A program made the position numbers and the translations under genes. A stretch of 37,605 nt of DNA from Stutzerimonas kunmingensis (GTDB lineage Bacteria > Pseudomonadota > Gammaproteobacteria > Pseudomonadales > Pseudomonadaceae), in assembly GCF_014764705.1 (NCBI RefSeq), contig NZ_JACXXG010000036.1:1-37605 (forward strand), read 5' to 3'. The notes under the pieces were generated by a model that saw only the letters and a list, made by a program, of their open reading frames with translations, was not told where the DNA came from and ran no database searches. Positions 7,370 through 14,784 of the stretch are shown here, in pieces; within the stretch, counting starts at the first letter, position 1; every line of letters starts with the position of its first letter.

Positions 7370-7779
7370 TGCCTACCCTCAACCAGACGAAAGCCCTCGA
7401 GGAGGCCGCGCAGCGGCTCGCCAAGCATGCCGGGCACGACTACTCGAAGATCCGCATGGTCGACCACTACCTGCGCCGCAAGGGCCGCAAGGATCCGGCG
7501 ATCGGCGCCCTGGTGGCCGAGGCGGATGCCATCGTGCGCCCGCTGTTCGATCGCATAACCGACCTCGAGGCCGAGGGCGACCTGCTGCGCCACCGCCTGC
7601 GCGTCTGCCACACCGAAACCCGCGCCCTGGTCGAGCACCTGCAGGGCCTGCCCCGTCGCCTGCCCTCGCACCTCGACCAGGAGCACGCCGGCTTCGAGGT
7701 TCGCGCATGGCTGCAGGCCGAGGTCGACCGCGCGCCCGTTCCACCCTATGCCGGCCCGGCCGGGGCGGTGCAGCCATGA
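7369..7779 (+). CDS. Unknown 136-aa helical protein of the par-linked cluster
   Basis: Mostly helical, charged protein (MPTLNQTKALEEAAQRL...) with a heptad-like stretch near residues 60-95 (ITDLEAEGDLLRHRL). No membrane segment, Cys pair or catalytic motif is visible and no family is recognised. It starts in TAATG with the 50-aa gene and ends in ATGA with the next one, so the cluster is translated as a unit. GGGAGGG (7355-7361) stands 7 bases before the ATG. Its setting between partition and exonuclease genes suggests a maintenance or host-takeover role, which is only inference. Confidence 0.65.
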   Translation: MPTLNQTKALEEAAQRLAKHAGHDYSKIRMVDHYLRRKGRKDPAIGALVAEADAIVRPLFDRITDLEAEGDLLRHRLRVCHTETRALVEHLQGLPRRLPSHLDQEHAGFEVRAWLQAEVDRAPVPPYAGPAGAVQP

Positions 7780-7916
7780 GCCGCCACAGCGTAAGCCCGC
7801 TCGAGCAGCTGCTCGGGCTTATCGGGGTCGCACTGGTGACGCTCGGCGCCTTCATCTGGCGCGTGTACACCGCGAAACCTGAATACGACGACCAGCCCAC
7901 ACAGGAGAACGAGTAA
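7776..7916 (+). CDS. Single-pass membrane micro-protein (46 aa)
   Basis: MSRHSVSPLEQ followed by one hydrophobic segment (LLGLIGVALVTLGAFIW, residues about 12-28) and a short acidic tail. It begins in an ATGA overlap with the preceding gene and lies 2 bases before the next start. Predicted to be a small inner-membrane protein. It has no lysis-gene neighbours, so I do not call it a holin. Confidence 0.6.
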   Translation: MSRHSVSPLEQLLGLIGVALVTLGAFIWRVYTAKPEYDDQPTQENE

Positions 7917-7918
7917 CC

Positions 7919-8098
7919 ATGACCCCAGCACCGGCCGTTCGACTCCTCCTGGCCACCGGCCTGCAGTGCCGGTGCCCTTTCTGCCGCAACCTGGTACCGC
8001 TCGAGCTCGACGAGCGGATCCGGGGCCAGCGCATCGAGTGCCGCCATTGCGGCCGCGACTTCACCATTCACCCCGACGCCGAGATCCAGATCCCATGA
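7919..8098 (+). CDS. Small zinc-ribbon protein (59 aa)
   Basis: MTPAPAVRLLLATG followed by a four-Cys ribbon: CRCPFC (residues 17-22) and CRHCG (near 42-45), then an acidic C-terminus DAEIQIP. Two CxxC knuckles about 20 residues apart are typical of small phage zinc ribbons that bind nucleic acid or RNA polymerase; the partner is unknown. It starts two bases after the stop of the membrane micro-protein and ends ATGA on the exonuclease gene, which supports a real coding unit. The reading frame is free of stops, and the downstream frame's long upstream extension (from 7966) is discarded in its favour. Confidence 0.65.
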   Translation: MTPAPAVRLLLATGLQCRCPFCRNLVPLELDERIRGQRIECRHCGRDFTIHPDAEIQIP

Positions 8099-8643
8099 CG
8101 CACTACGTAATCGACCTCGAAACCTTGGGCAAGAAAGCGCCCGCGCCGATCGTTGCGATCGGTTGCGTGCGGATCGACGGCCTGACCATCACCGGCGAGC
8201 GCTACTGGCAGATCGACCTCGCCTCGGCCATGGCGCACGGCGGCGTGCCCGACGCGAGCACAATCACCTGGTGGCTGCAGCAGAGCGACGAAGCCCGCCG
8301 CGAGATCGACGGCCGCACGCCGGGCCTCGACCTGCCCCGCGCCCTCGAGCAGCTCGCCGAGTTCATGCTCGAGCAGGACGGCGATCGCCTGGTATGGGGC
8401 AACGGCGCGACCTTCGACAACGTCATCCTGCGCCGGGCATTCGATGACTGCGCGATCGAGGCGCCCTGGCCCTTCTGGCACGACCGGGATCTGCGCACGA
8501 TCCTCGGCCTGTACCCCGAAGCCAAGGCGCGCGAGTTTGAGGGCGTGAAGCACCACGCGCTGCACGACGCCCGCCACGAGGCCCGCATGCTGATCGACGC
8601 GCTGCGCCTGCACGGGCAGCGGAATGCGGCACTCGCCGCCTGA
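8095..8643 (+). CDS. DEDD-type 3'-5' exonuclease (Rv2179c / DnaQ-like)
   Basis: A 182-aa 3'-5' exonuclease of the RNase T/DnaQ superfamily. Motif I is YVIDLETLG (D7, E9), motif II lies in WGNGATFDNVIL, motif III is HHALHDARHEARML, giving the DEDDh set of metal-binding residues. The opening resembles the Rv2179c-like exoribonuclease family also seen in T4 DexA. Substrate (RNA or single-stranded DNA) cannot be read from sequence. It starts in ATGA overlap with the zinc-ribbon gene and is the last gene before a strong terminator, so it closes the parA operon. A role in replication clean-up or host RNA turnover is inferred. Confidence 0.87.
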   Translation: MTHYVIDLETLGKKAPAPIVAIGCVRIDGLTITGERYWQIDLASAMAHGGVPDASTITWWLQQSDEARREIDGRTPGLDLPRALEQLAEFMLEQDGDRLVWGNGATFDNVILRRAFDDCAIEAPWPFWHDRDLRTILGLYPEAKAREFEGVKHHALHDARHEARMLIDALRLHGQRNAALAA

Positions 8644-8664
8644 GCCTGTAACCCGCCCCACTGA

Positions 8665-8687
8665 GCCCGCCGCATGGCGGGCTTTTT
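8665..8687 (+). terminator. Intrinsic terminator after the par/exonuclease operon
   Basis: GCCCGCC-GCAT-GGCGGGC (8665-8682) followed by TTTTTG. It ends the operon that begins with parA. Confidence 0.9.
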
Positions 8688-8729
8688 GTTACCCTGCCGG
8701 CCATCTGCCATAACGGAGAAGCCTGCAGC

Positions 8730-9071
8730 ATGACGCGCACAAACAAAATCATCATCGCCATAGCCGGCCTGCTCGGAGCCGTTACCTATGTACGTTACGA
8801 CGTATGGGCGCTCGAACTGGCGCACCGCAACGCGAGCCGGGACGCAGAATGCGTAATCAAACGAGCTGACGGCGAACGGTGGGCAGCCTGCAAATTTGGA
8901 TCAGGCGGCAGTCTATGGGTGCAGCACGAGAAAGGCTGGGCAGCCACCAACGGCAAAGCCAAGCAGCTGGCAGAAACCTTGGCGCAGCGCGGAAACAAAG
9001 GCGGGGCCACCCTTTACAGCAAAGGAGGAGAGGGGCGCATACCACCAGCCAAGCTGATCGAACTGCTCTAG
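8730..9071 (+). CDS. Membrane-anchored accessory protein (113 aa), unknown
   Basis: Residues 5-24 (NKIIIAIAGLLGAVTYVRYD) form an N-terminal membrane anchor or signal. The rest is soluble and basic, with CVIKRADGERWAACKFG holding two Cys that may pair outside the cytoplasm. No family is recognised. It stands alone between two terminators, so it is a separate transcription unit, a typical moron arrangement: expressed from the prophage and possibly changing the lysogen's envelope or superinfection behaviour. GGAG (8715-8718) is 11 bases from the ATG, a rather long spacing. Confidence 0.6.
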   Translation: MTRTNKIIIAIAGLLGAVTYVRYDVWALELAHRNASRDAECVIKRADGERWAACKFGSGGSLWVQHEKGWAATNGKAKQLAETLAQRGNKGGATLYSKGGEGRIPPAKLIELL

Positions 9072-9087
9072 GCCCGGAAACGACAAA

Positions 9088-9117
9088 AGCCCCCACCGCC
9101 GCGAGGCAGTGGGGGCT
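9088..9117. terminator. Convergent terminator between accessory gene and rha
   Basis: A 9-bp stem AGCCCCCAC/GTGGGGGCT (9088-9096, 9109-9117). On the minus strand it is followed by TTTTGTCG, making it the rha terminator; the plus-strand side has only a weak T-run. Confidence 0.8.
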
Positions 9118-9130
9118 TCGTGCTTTCAGA

Positions 9131-10024
9131 TCAGTGGGTTTTCGACTGGTCACGCCCTGGCATCAGGGCCGGATGGTCCTTCTCGATTGAGCCCTGCGCC
9201 AGATAGATCGACTCGTAGGCATCCGCCACCGCGCTGGCCAGCTCGCCACTGGCCGCCGCGATGCGCTGGAACTTGTCAGTATTTTCGTTGGTGCGCGTTA
9301 CCAGCCGCTGATAGTCCTCGCGCTTGACCTCCATCAGCTTCGGCGGCACGTAGTGCTGCACCGCCGCGAGCGCCAACTGCGGCGCCTCGGGCCGGGTGGA
9401 ATGGCGAGCCAGCACCGCCCAACCCATCGGCGTGAAAATGGCGCGGCGCTGATCGCGGTCGTCGCGGTACTCGCACACGCTCCCCTCGGGAAACTCGTGC
9501 TCGTAGCGATGGAACAGGGCAAGGGCTGAGTTCTTCATCTTGTAGCCGAGCAGCACGTCAAGCTCCAGATCGCCCAGCCACAAGTTGCCCGCCGTATCCC
9601 ATTCGGCATGCACCGCGCCTCTGCCGAAATTCAGCTCCACCAGCTTGCCGGTGAACATGGCGCCTTCGGCTTCGCTGTACTGCTCGGTATTGCGCTGCTG
9701 CAGCTCGGCCTCCATGCGGTTGAAGGCTTGGATATAGGCCTCTTTCCAGCGCGCGGCCTCCTTTCCGGTGAAACCCATGCACAGAAAGGTGAATCCGTCG
9801 CGGGTCATGCGGTAGAAGGGCTCCGGCTTACTATTGGCGCCGCTCCTAGAACACTGCGCAAAATTGCGCAGTGCAAATTCTTCCGAGCAATCAAGCCCTC
9901 GAATAGCCCGTAGCACGTCCCGGTGATTCTTCCCAAACACTTCAGCCACAATCAGCGAAGTGGTGGTCGGCCGACCATCTTCCAGCGTGACAGCGGACGG
10001 ATCTAATACGTGTTGGTTAGTCAT
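9131..10024 (-). CDS. rha: Rha-family phage regulatory protein
   Basis: A 297-aa protein with the Rha signature in the first 110 residues: TSLIVAEVFGKNHRDVLRAIRG, FYRMTRDGFTFLCMGFTG and KEAARWKEAYIQAFNRME. Rha proteins (P22, phi-80 and many prophages) are regulators that interfere with growth in certain host backgrounds; the exact target is not established. A second domain (about 130-230) has a P-x-G-W-A-V-L-A-R stretch similar to other phage antirepressor C-termini. AAAGGAG lies 8 bases before the ATG, which overlaps the stop of the RHH gene (ATGA). The pair therefore forms a small regulator operon under the double operator at 10245-10276. It is a candidate antirepressor for a CI that may not self-cleave. 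Confidence 0.82.
   Translation of the reverse strand: MTNQHVLDPSAVTLEDGRPTTTSLIVAEVFGKNHRDVLRAIRGLDCSEEFALRNFAQCSRSGANSKPEPFYRMTRDGFTFLCMGFTGKEAARWKEAYIQAFNRMEAELQQRNTEQYSEAEGAMFTGKLVELNFGRGAVHAEWDTAGNLWLGDLELDVLLGYKMKNSALALFHRYEHEFPEGSVCEYRDDRDQRRAIFTPMGWAVLARHSTRPEAPQLALAAVQHYVPPKLMEVKREDYQRLVTRTNENTDKFQRIAAASGELASAVADAYESIYLAQGSIEKDHPALMPGRDQSKTH
9852..9873. repeat. 22-bp inverted repeat CACTGCGCAA inside rha, third copy at 10331
   Basis: CACTGCGCAA, AA, TTGCGCAGTG is a perfect 10-bp inverted repeat within the rha reading frame. The same decamer recurs at 10331-10340 next to the late-operon terminator. A binding site or a gene-conversion trace are both possible. Confidence 0.45.
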
Positions 10025-10221
10025 TGTTCTTGCTCCTTTGCTGCGATCAGCAGCCGATTGATTACCTTGGTCGCGGTCTCTCCGCGCTCTTCGAAAAATG
10101 AAAGCGCATCTGCCGCCTCTGGCTTGAGCCTGATTCCACTCAAGCGGCGCCCACCCCTTGCCAGCAGCCGCGCCTCATACTCTTCAACCAATTTGGTTGT
10201 CTTTTTCGCTTTCCGCTCCAT
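10021..10221 (-). CDS. Small RHH-like regulator upstream of rha
   Basis: A basic 66-aa protein (MERKAKKTTKLVEEYEARL...) whose middle part RRLSGIRLKPEAADALSFFEERGETATKVINRLL fits strand-helix-helix of a ribbon-helix-helix repressor. The ATG at 10221 has GGGGAGG only 2 bases upstream; a TTG at 10239 without ribosome site is the alternative (72 aa). Two TGGTGCACC palindromes 22 bp apart lie directly upstream, fitting autoregulation by a dimer of dimers. It overlaps rha by ATGA. Confidence 0.72.
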   Translation of the reverse strand: MERKAKKTTKLVEEYEARLLARGGRRLSGIRLKPEAADALSFFEERGETATKVINRLLIAAKEQEQ

Positions 10222-10244
10222 GTCCTCCCCGCAACTCAATCAGA

Positions 10245-10282
10245 TGGTGCACCAATTTATTTTAATCGGTGCACCAATGCAA
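10245..10282 (-). promoter_or_regulatory. Promoter with double TGGTGCACC operator for the RHH-rha operon
   Basis: Two near-identical palindromes, TGGTGCACCA (10245-10254) and CGGTGCACCA (10267-10276), have centres 22 bp apart, about two helical turns. On the minus strand TTGCAT (10277-10282) and TAAATT (10254-10259) with a 17-base spacer make a promoter whose spacer and start are covered by the two operators. Confidence 0.65.
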
Positions 10283-10289
10283 TAGGCAC

Positions 10290-10322
10290 AAAAAAATCCC
10301 CACCGCTGCGAGGCGATGGGGG
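10290..10322 (-). terminator. Terminator at the end of the late tail operon
   Basis: On the minus strand a GC-rich stem (CCCCATCGC...GCGGTGGGG with one mismatch) is followed by ATTTTTTTG. It lies about 60 bases after the stop of gene D. Confidence 0.8.
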
Positions 10323-10347
10323 CAAATGAACACTGCGCAATTTTAAG

Positions 10348-10385
10348 GAGGCATACAGCCCACAGTTTTGTGGACTGCATGCCTC
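10348..10385. other. Long imperfect hairpin at the stop codon of gene D
   Basis: GAGGCAT...ATGCCTC with inner CAG/CTG and CCAC/GTGG pairs, two mismatches and a 6-base loop. It overlaps the stop codon of the last late gene and may protect the 3' end of the late mRNA or act as a first terminator. Confidence 0.5.
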
Positions 10386-11403
10386 AGCCCTCCCGCCCGT
10401 CGGGGTAGGACGCCTCGAGCGTGCTGCGGTAACTCTGCGCGCGGGATCCGCTCGAGGTCACCTTGTCGATCGACCAGGTGCCGCGCATATAGCTCGGCCA
10501 ACTATCATCGAGCACTAGCAGCCCCTCGGCACCGAACGCCGGATTGCCGGGGCAGTCGATGCGCAGCTTCGCCGCTTCGCGCTGCACCTTGCTGTGCTCG
10601 CCCTTGGCCGCTGCGCGGGCCTCGCTTTCGTTCTGGTAGCGCTGGCGCACCTGCTTGAACGGTTCGGCGCCGGCCTCGACGCGCACCTCCTTGCCGGCGG
10701 ATCCATCCCACCAGACCGTGCGCGCACCCTTGAAGCGGATCCGGCTGTCGTTGTCGATGCTGGCCGCGATGAAGGACCGCTCGCCGGGGCGGTTGTCCTT
10801 CGTGACCGACAACGTCACCGGCGGCAGCGGCTTGCCACTCAGCGACTTGACCTGGCCGCGCCGCGCGAGCACGTACAGATCATTGACCGGCTTCGTCACC
10901 GCGTCATAGCGGCGTGCGAGGCGAGTCAGAAAGCCCATATCGGTTTCATTGGACTGGTCGATGTGAACGATCGGGATTGCATCGAGCTCGGGCGCCACAC
11001 GCGGCGAAAAGCCGTGCTTTGTTGCCAGGCGCCGGAACAACTGGCCGAGCGTTGTCATGGCATACGTCTCAGAGCGGCGCGCCTTGAAGCCGGTCGCGTC
11101 AGCCACCTTGAACGGGGCGGCCGTGGCAACGATCAGCAACTGCGCTGGGAACAGCTGCGGCATGGTGCGCGTGACCACAAACTCGCCCTTGTCGACGAGC
11201 CCGGTCTCCTCGTAGCCCACCCGCAGGCCGATCTTGCCGTCGACGCTCGGCAGGCCTTCCAGCCCCTCGATGTTGACGGTCAATTTCAGCTGATCCGACT
11301 CGACGCCCGCCGCGTCGACGTGCTCCCAATCGATCAGTCGGCCGTTGATCAAGGCCGCGTTTGCGCCGTAGATCTCGACCGCTGGTGTGTATCCGATGGC
11401 CAT
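10384..11403 (-). CDS. D: Tail protein D (P2 gpD-like baseplate hub / late control D)
   Basis: A 339-aa homologue of P2 gpD, the hub at the tail tip that joins tube and spike and is related to T4 gp27. Seen features are the P2-type opening TPAVEIYGANAALINGRL, the central TLGQLFRRLATKHGFSPRV segment and the typical DMGFLTRLARRYDAVTKP motif. The 5' neighbours X and U and the tape measure follow the P2 order (E, T, U, X, D). It is the last gene of the late operon, followed by a hairpin and a terminator. Start by homology; the gene begins 9 bases after the stop of X. Confidence 0.93.
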   Translation of the reverse strand: MAIGYTPAVEIYGANAALINGRLIDWEHVDAAGVESDQLKLTVNIEGLEGLPSVDGKIGLRVGYEETGLVDKGEFVVTRTMPQLFPAQLLIVATAAPFKVADATGFKARRSETYAMTTLGQLFRRLATKHGFSPRVAPELDAIPIVHIDQSNETDMGFLTRLARRYDAVTKPVNDLYVLARRGQVKSLSGKPLPPVTLSVTKDNRPGERSFIAASIDNDSRIRFKGARTVWWDGSAGKEVRVEAGAEPFKQVRQRYQNESEARAAAKGEHSKVQREAAKLRIDCPGNPAFGAEGLLVLDDSWPSYMRGTWSIDKVTSSGSRAQSYRSTLEASYPDGREG

Positions 11404-11412
11404 GCCACCCCC

Positions 11413-11625
11413 TTAATCCCAGGCCGAAACCGGGGCGATCTGCGCGGGCCGCTGGGGCAGCTCCGGCAGATTCACCCACAGCCCGGCAGGCAGGGCCGGG
11501 CCATGCTCGGCCAGCCCCTCGTTGACCAGCCAGAAGGCTTCCTCGGCCTCGTCGTCGGCGCGGCCGAGCTCCCGGTAGATCAGGAGGTTGGCCGAGTCGC
11601 CGGCAATGGTTCTAACCCGTCGCAT
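11413..11625 (-). CDS. X: Tail protein X (P2 gpX-like)
   Basis: A 70-aa protein with the gpX/LysM-like pattern: RTIAGDSANLLIYRELGR, then VNEGLAEHGPALPAGLWVNLPE. In P2 gpX is an essential small tail protein needed at the tail tip. It overlaps the end of U by 14 bases, and D follows 9 bases later. Confidence 0.9.
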   Translation of the reverse strand: MRRVRTIAGDSANLLIYRELGRADDEAEEAFWLVNEGLAEHGPALPAGLWVNLPELPQRPAQIAPVSAWD

Positions 11626-12001
11626 TCACGAACTCCCGCAGCTCGAGCGTCCATTCCAGCAGCGTGGCGGTGCCGTCATCGAGCACCCGCTGCTGCTGCT
11701 CGCTCACGTTGTCGATTCGCCAGCGGCCCCACACCCGGCCGATACCATCGACCAGGGTGTAGGGCTTGCGGGCGTTGGCCATGGCGCGCAGCTCGTCGAC
11801 GGCCAGCATGCCGGCCTCGAGCTGCGCCTTGCCGCTTAGGCGCAGCTCCTCGAGGCCCTGGCCGGTCTGGTGCGATAGCGGTTTGCTGCTGATGATGTCG
11901 AGGTCGACCCAGCCGCCCGTTGTCTTGCGCTCGAGGCGCTCATAGGGAAACCCGGTGGCGAGCCCAAAAACGAACTCGCCGAGGGCCATCTGCTGTCGCA
12001 T
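11612..12001 (-). CDS. U: Tail protein U (P2 gpU-like)
   Basis: A 129-aa protein with P2 gpU features: MALGEFVFGLATGFPYERLERKT near the start, and RKPYTLVDGIGRVWGRWRIDNVSEQ in the second half. gpU takes part in tail assembly together with X and D. It starts at the stop codon of the tape measure gene (TAATG-like junction). The ATG at 12001 or the one four codons later could be used. Confidence 0.92.
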   Translation of the reverse strand: MRQQMALGEFVFGLATGFPYERLERKTTGGWVDLDIISSKPLSHQTGQGLEELRLSGKAQLEAGMLAVDELRAMANARKPYTLVDGIGRVWGRWRIDNVSEQQQRVLDDGTATLLEWTLELREFVNATG

Positions 12002-14610
12002 TAGTCGCTCCCGTCAGTCAGGGCCGCGCCACGCCGCACGGCGAGCGGGTTAGCCATCATCAGCGGCGTGAACTCGCCGCGCATCTTGGCGATGACCTGG
12101 TCGGCCAGCGCGGAGCTGGTCGCCTGGTCGGCGCCGGCGATGTGAATCACCGGGGCAAAGCTGATTTGCCGGCTGTCGGTGTTGTTCACGACCTCTTTCG
12201 CCACCGCCTCGGGGCTGCTCAGACGGTCGACTAGGGCCCCGAGCTTTTCCCCTAGCCAGCTGCCAGCCTCAGTGCCAGCAAAAGCACCAACTGCACCTCC
12301 AACCAGCCCGCCGGCGGCCGTACCGATACCCGGGACAACGGACCCGATGGCGGCGCCCGCAGCAGCACCGCCCCACAGGCCACCTAAGCCGCCCGCAGTT
12401 CCGCCCACAGACTCACCGATCGCCGAAGCGTCGGCGCCCTCACTGACAAGACTAAAAGCATCCATCACGCCAGAAAGCAGCATCAGAGGGGCAGCAAAGC
12501 GGCCAGCCATGCTGCTGGCGTCGGCCAGGGTGGCACCTAAACTGCCACTCTTGCCGGCACCGCCTGTCCGACCGCCCTTTCCACCCTTTCCGCCCTTGCG
12601 GGACTTTCCACCCTTACCAGCGCCAAGACCGCCCGCAGCGCCGCCAGCGCCCAGGCGAGCCATTGCTGCGTTGAGGCGCAGCACGGCGCGATCGGCGGTC
12701 AGGGCGGTGCGGGCGGTGTTTGCGTCCAGCTTGGCGCGGGCAAGCCCGGCCCTGTTGAAGGCCTGGCCAGCCATCAGGCCGGCGAACTTGAGGCCAAGCG
12801 CGCCGACCTTGAGTGCCGCCAGGCCGCCGCCGAGGACGGCGATCGCGGCCGTGACTGGCGGATACGCATCGGCCGCGTCGCTCACCAGGTCGACCAGCGC
12901 GCCCAGGGGCACCAATACGGCATCCAAGGCCGGCAGCATGGCTGTGCCAACGGTCGTTGAGAGCCGGGTCAGCTTGGCAGTAAAGGCGTTCCAACCGGCG
13001 CGCGAGGTCTCGGATACCCCGGCCGCTTCCTTCATCATCGAGCCGGCCGCGTCGGCCTTGTTGGCTACCATGCCGAAGGCCTTTTCGACCTCGCCAAGGT
13101 TCTGCAGCAGCGGCATGATGGCGCCGATCGATTCGGATCCGAACAGCTGCGTGGCGAGCGCGCTTTGCTCCTCCTCCGGCGCCTGTTTCAGCGCCTGCAG
13201 CACGTCCATGATGACCTTCGGCGCATCCTGCTGCATGCCGGCGGCCAGCTCCTCGGGGTCGAAACCGAGCTCCTCCCAGGTCTCGCGCTGCCCCTTCGTC
13301 GCCGCCTTGCCCTTGGTCAGCGCGGCGGTGAAGTTTTTGAAGCCGGTACCGGCGATTTCCTTCTCGGTGCCCGGGTTGAGGAACGCTGCCGACAGCGCCG
13401 CCGTCTGCTCGGGCGACAGACCCGAGGCGGTACCGACCGCACCATAGCGTTTGACCACCGCCGCGATATCCGCCGGCGTAGCGTTGAAGCTGTTGCCGAG
13501 GTAGTTCGTCGCGTCGGCGAGGTCGAGCGTGCCCTGCCGGTCGAGGTTCATCGAGGCACGCCAGCCGGCCATGGTCTCGCCGGCGGTCTGCGCGTCCAGG
13601 TCGAACGCGGCGCCCATGATCGCGGCGTCGCGGGTGAACTCGACGATGGCGGCCTGCTTGCCGGCGCTGTCCTTGGCGTCGTTGCCGATGCCCGACTGCC
13701 CGGCGGCGTATTGGATCTTTGCCAGATCCACCGCTGTGATGCCGGCCGAGGAGATCAGGCGATCGCTCGCCATCTTGAGGTTGGCCGAGGCCATCGCCTC
13801 GCGCTGCCCCTCCTCGAACGTCACCACCTTGGCGACGTCGGCCATCGCCGTTTCCAGATCCATCGCCTGCGAGACCGGCTTCGCCGCCAGGTAGGCGACG
13901 GCCGCCGTCTCGACCAGCTGCCCGCGCAGATCCGCGCGGGCGCCGCGATTGGCGTCGACTCGGCCCTGCGCCGTGCGCACCGCATCGAGCCGCGCACGCT
14001 GCGCCTGCAGCGCCGCGTTGGCCTGCTCGGTCGCCGCCTCGAGGCGCTTCTGCTCGCTGGCCAGCTTGCTGGTGTCGACGCCGGCGCCGGTCAGCTCGGT
14101 TTGCAGGCGCTTGAGCTCGTTGCGCTCCGATCGCTGCGCCGCCTCGAGCGTGCGAACGCTGGCAGTGTTGCGATCCTGCGCACCATCCAACTTTTTGACC
14201 TCGGCGGTGGCCGCATTCAGCTCGCGACCGAGGCGCGCATGCTCGGCGCGGGCCGTCTTGACCTGCGCCGTGGTGGCCTCGGTTGACGCCTCCAGCGCCT
14301 GCAGGGTCGCCGAGGCCTGCCCATACTCCTGCGACAGGCGCTCGACCTTTGCCGTTGCGGCCTGGTGCTCGCGCCCGATTCGGCTTTGCTCGGCGCGAGC
14401 GAGCTGCAGCGAGGCGGTGGTTTTCTCGACCTTCTCGGTCAGCTTGGCGTAGCCGTCCGCGTCGCGGGCGGTGCGGTTGAGCTTGTCCAGCTCGGCCCGC
14501 TGCGCCTTGACCTGCTCCTGCAGCTCGTCGGCTTTCTTGCCGAAGTCGCCGAAGGTTTTCGAGTAAGCATCGACAGCGGCGAGCCGCAGGGAATACTTCG
14601 ACTCAGCCAT
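12001..14610 (-). CDS. T: Tail tape measure protein (P2 gpT-like)
   Basis: 869 aa; scaffolds and sets the length of the tail tube. Residues 1-240 are a long coiled coil rich in Ala, Glu, Leu and Arg (KADELQEQVKAQRAELDKL and later repeats). Residues about 260-560 hold the conserved TP901/P2 tape-measure core (SAGITAVDLAKIQYAAGQSGIG, GETMAGWRASMN, ELGFDPEELA). Then follow hydrophobic segments near 580-620, a Gly/Lys-rich linker near 675-695 (GGKSRKGGKGGKGG) and Ala/Gly-rich hydrophobic stretches near 745-800. It starts three bases after the stop of the frameshifted chaperone extension, as in P2. Confidence 0.95.
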   Translation of the reverse strand: MAESKYSLRLAAVDAYSKTFGDFGKKADELQEQVKAQRAELDKLNRTARDADGYAKLTEKVEKTTASLQLARAEQSRIGREHQAATAKVERLSQEYGQASATLQALEASTEATTAQVKTARAEHARLGRELNAATAEVKKLDGAQDRNTASVRTLEAAQRSERNELKRLQTELTGAGVDTSKLASEQKRLEAATEQANAALQAQRARLDAVRTAQGRVDANRGARADLRGQLVETAAVAYLAAKPVSQAMDLETAMADVAKVVTFEEGQREAMASANLKMASDRLISSAGITAVDLAKIQYAAGQSGIGNDAKDSAGKQAAIVEFTRDAAIMGAAFDLDAQTAGETMAGWRASMNLDRQGTLDLADATNYLGNSFNATPADIAAVVKRYGAVGTASGLSPEQTAALSAAFLNPGTEKEIAGTGFKNFTAALTKGKAATKGQRETWEELGFDPEELAAGMQQDAPKVIMDVLQALKQAPEEEQSALATQLFGSESIGAIMPLLQNLGEVEKAFGMVANKADAAGSMMKEAAGVSETSRAGWNAFTAKLTRLSTTVGTAMLPALDAVLVPLGALVDLVSDAADAYPPVTAAIAVLGGGLAALKVGALGLKFAGLMAGQAFNRAGLARAKLDANTARTALTADRAVLRLNAAMARLGAGGAAGGLGAGKGGKSRKGGKGGKGGRTGGAGKSGSLGATLADASSMAGRFAAPLMLLSGVMDAFSLVSEGADASAIGESVGGTAGGLGGLWGGAAAGAAIGSVVPGIGTAAGGLVGGAVGAFAGTEAGSWLGEKLGALVDRLSSPEAVAKEVVNNTDSRQISFAPVIHIAGADQATSSALADQVIAKMRGEFTPLMMANPLAVRRGAALTDGSD

Positions 14611-14613
14611 GCG

Positions 14614-14784
14614 CTACCCCTTTTTCACACCCAGCCGGGCGATCGCCAGTTCATACCGGCGCAAGCCCTTGCCGGCGTCCCACTCCAGAATTTCCGCCTC
14701 GCTCACGTGGTAAACGAGGGGTACCACGTCGCAGATCACGTCGACGTCGCGCTCTGAAAGAAGTCCGCCGGTTTGTTCAAAAAA
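14614..14784 (-). CDS. E': Tail chaperone -1 frame extension (P2 E'-like)
   Basis: This frame has no start of its own. It is reached by -1 slippage at the T-TTT-TTG site (14778-14784) and adds 54 residues (EQTGGLLSERDVDV to LGVKKG) to the first 175 residues of E, giving a 229-aa E-E' fusion. In P2, lambda (G-GT) and other tailed phages the long form binds the tape measure protein while the short form binds tube protein. The stop at 14614-14616 lies three bases before the tape measure start. Confidence 0.85.
   Translation of the reverse strand, partial: FFEQTGGLLSERDVDVICDVVPLVYHVSEAEILEWDAGKGLRRYELAIARLGVKKG

Noticed and set aside
7846..7868. Holin function for the 46-aa membrane protein at 7776-7916
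   Set aside because: It is far from the lysis cassette, on the other strand and in the prophage-maintenance operon; a separate holin is found at 32835-33074.
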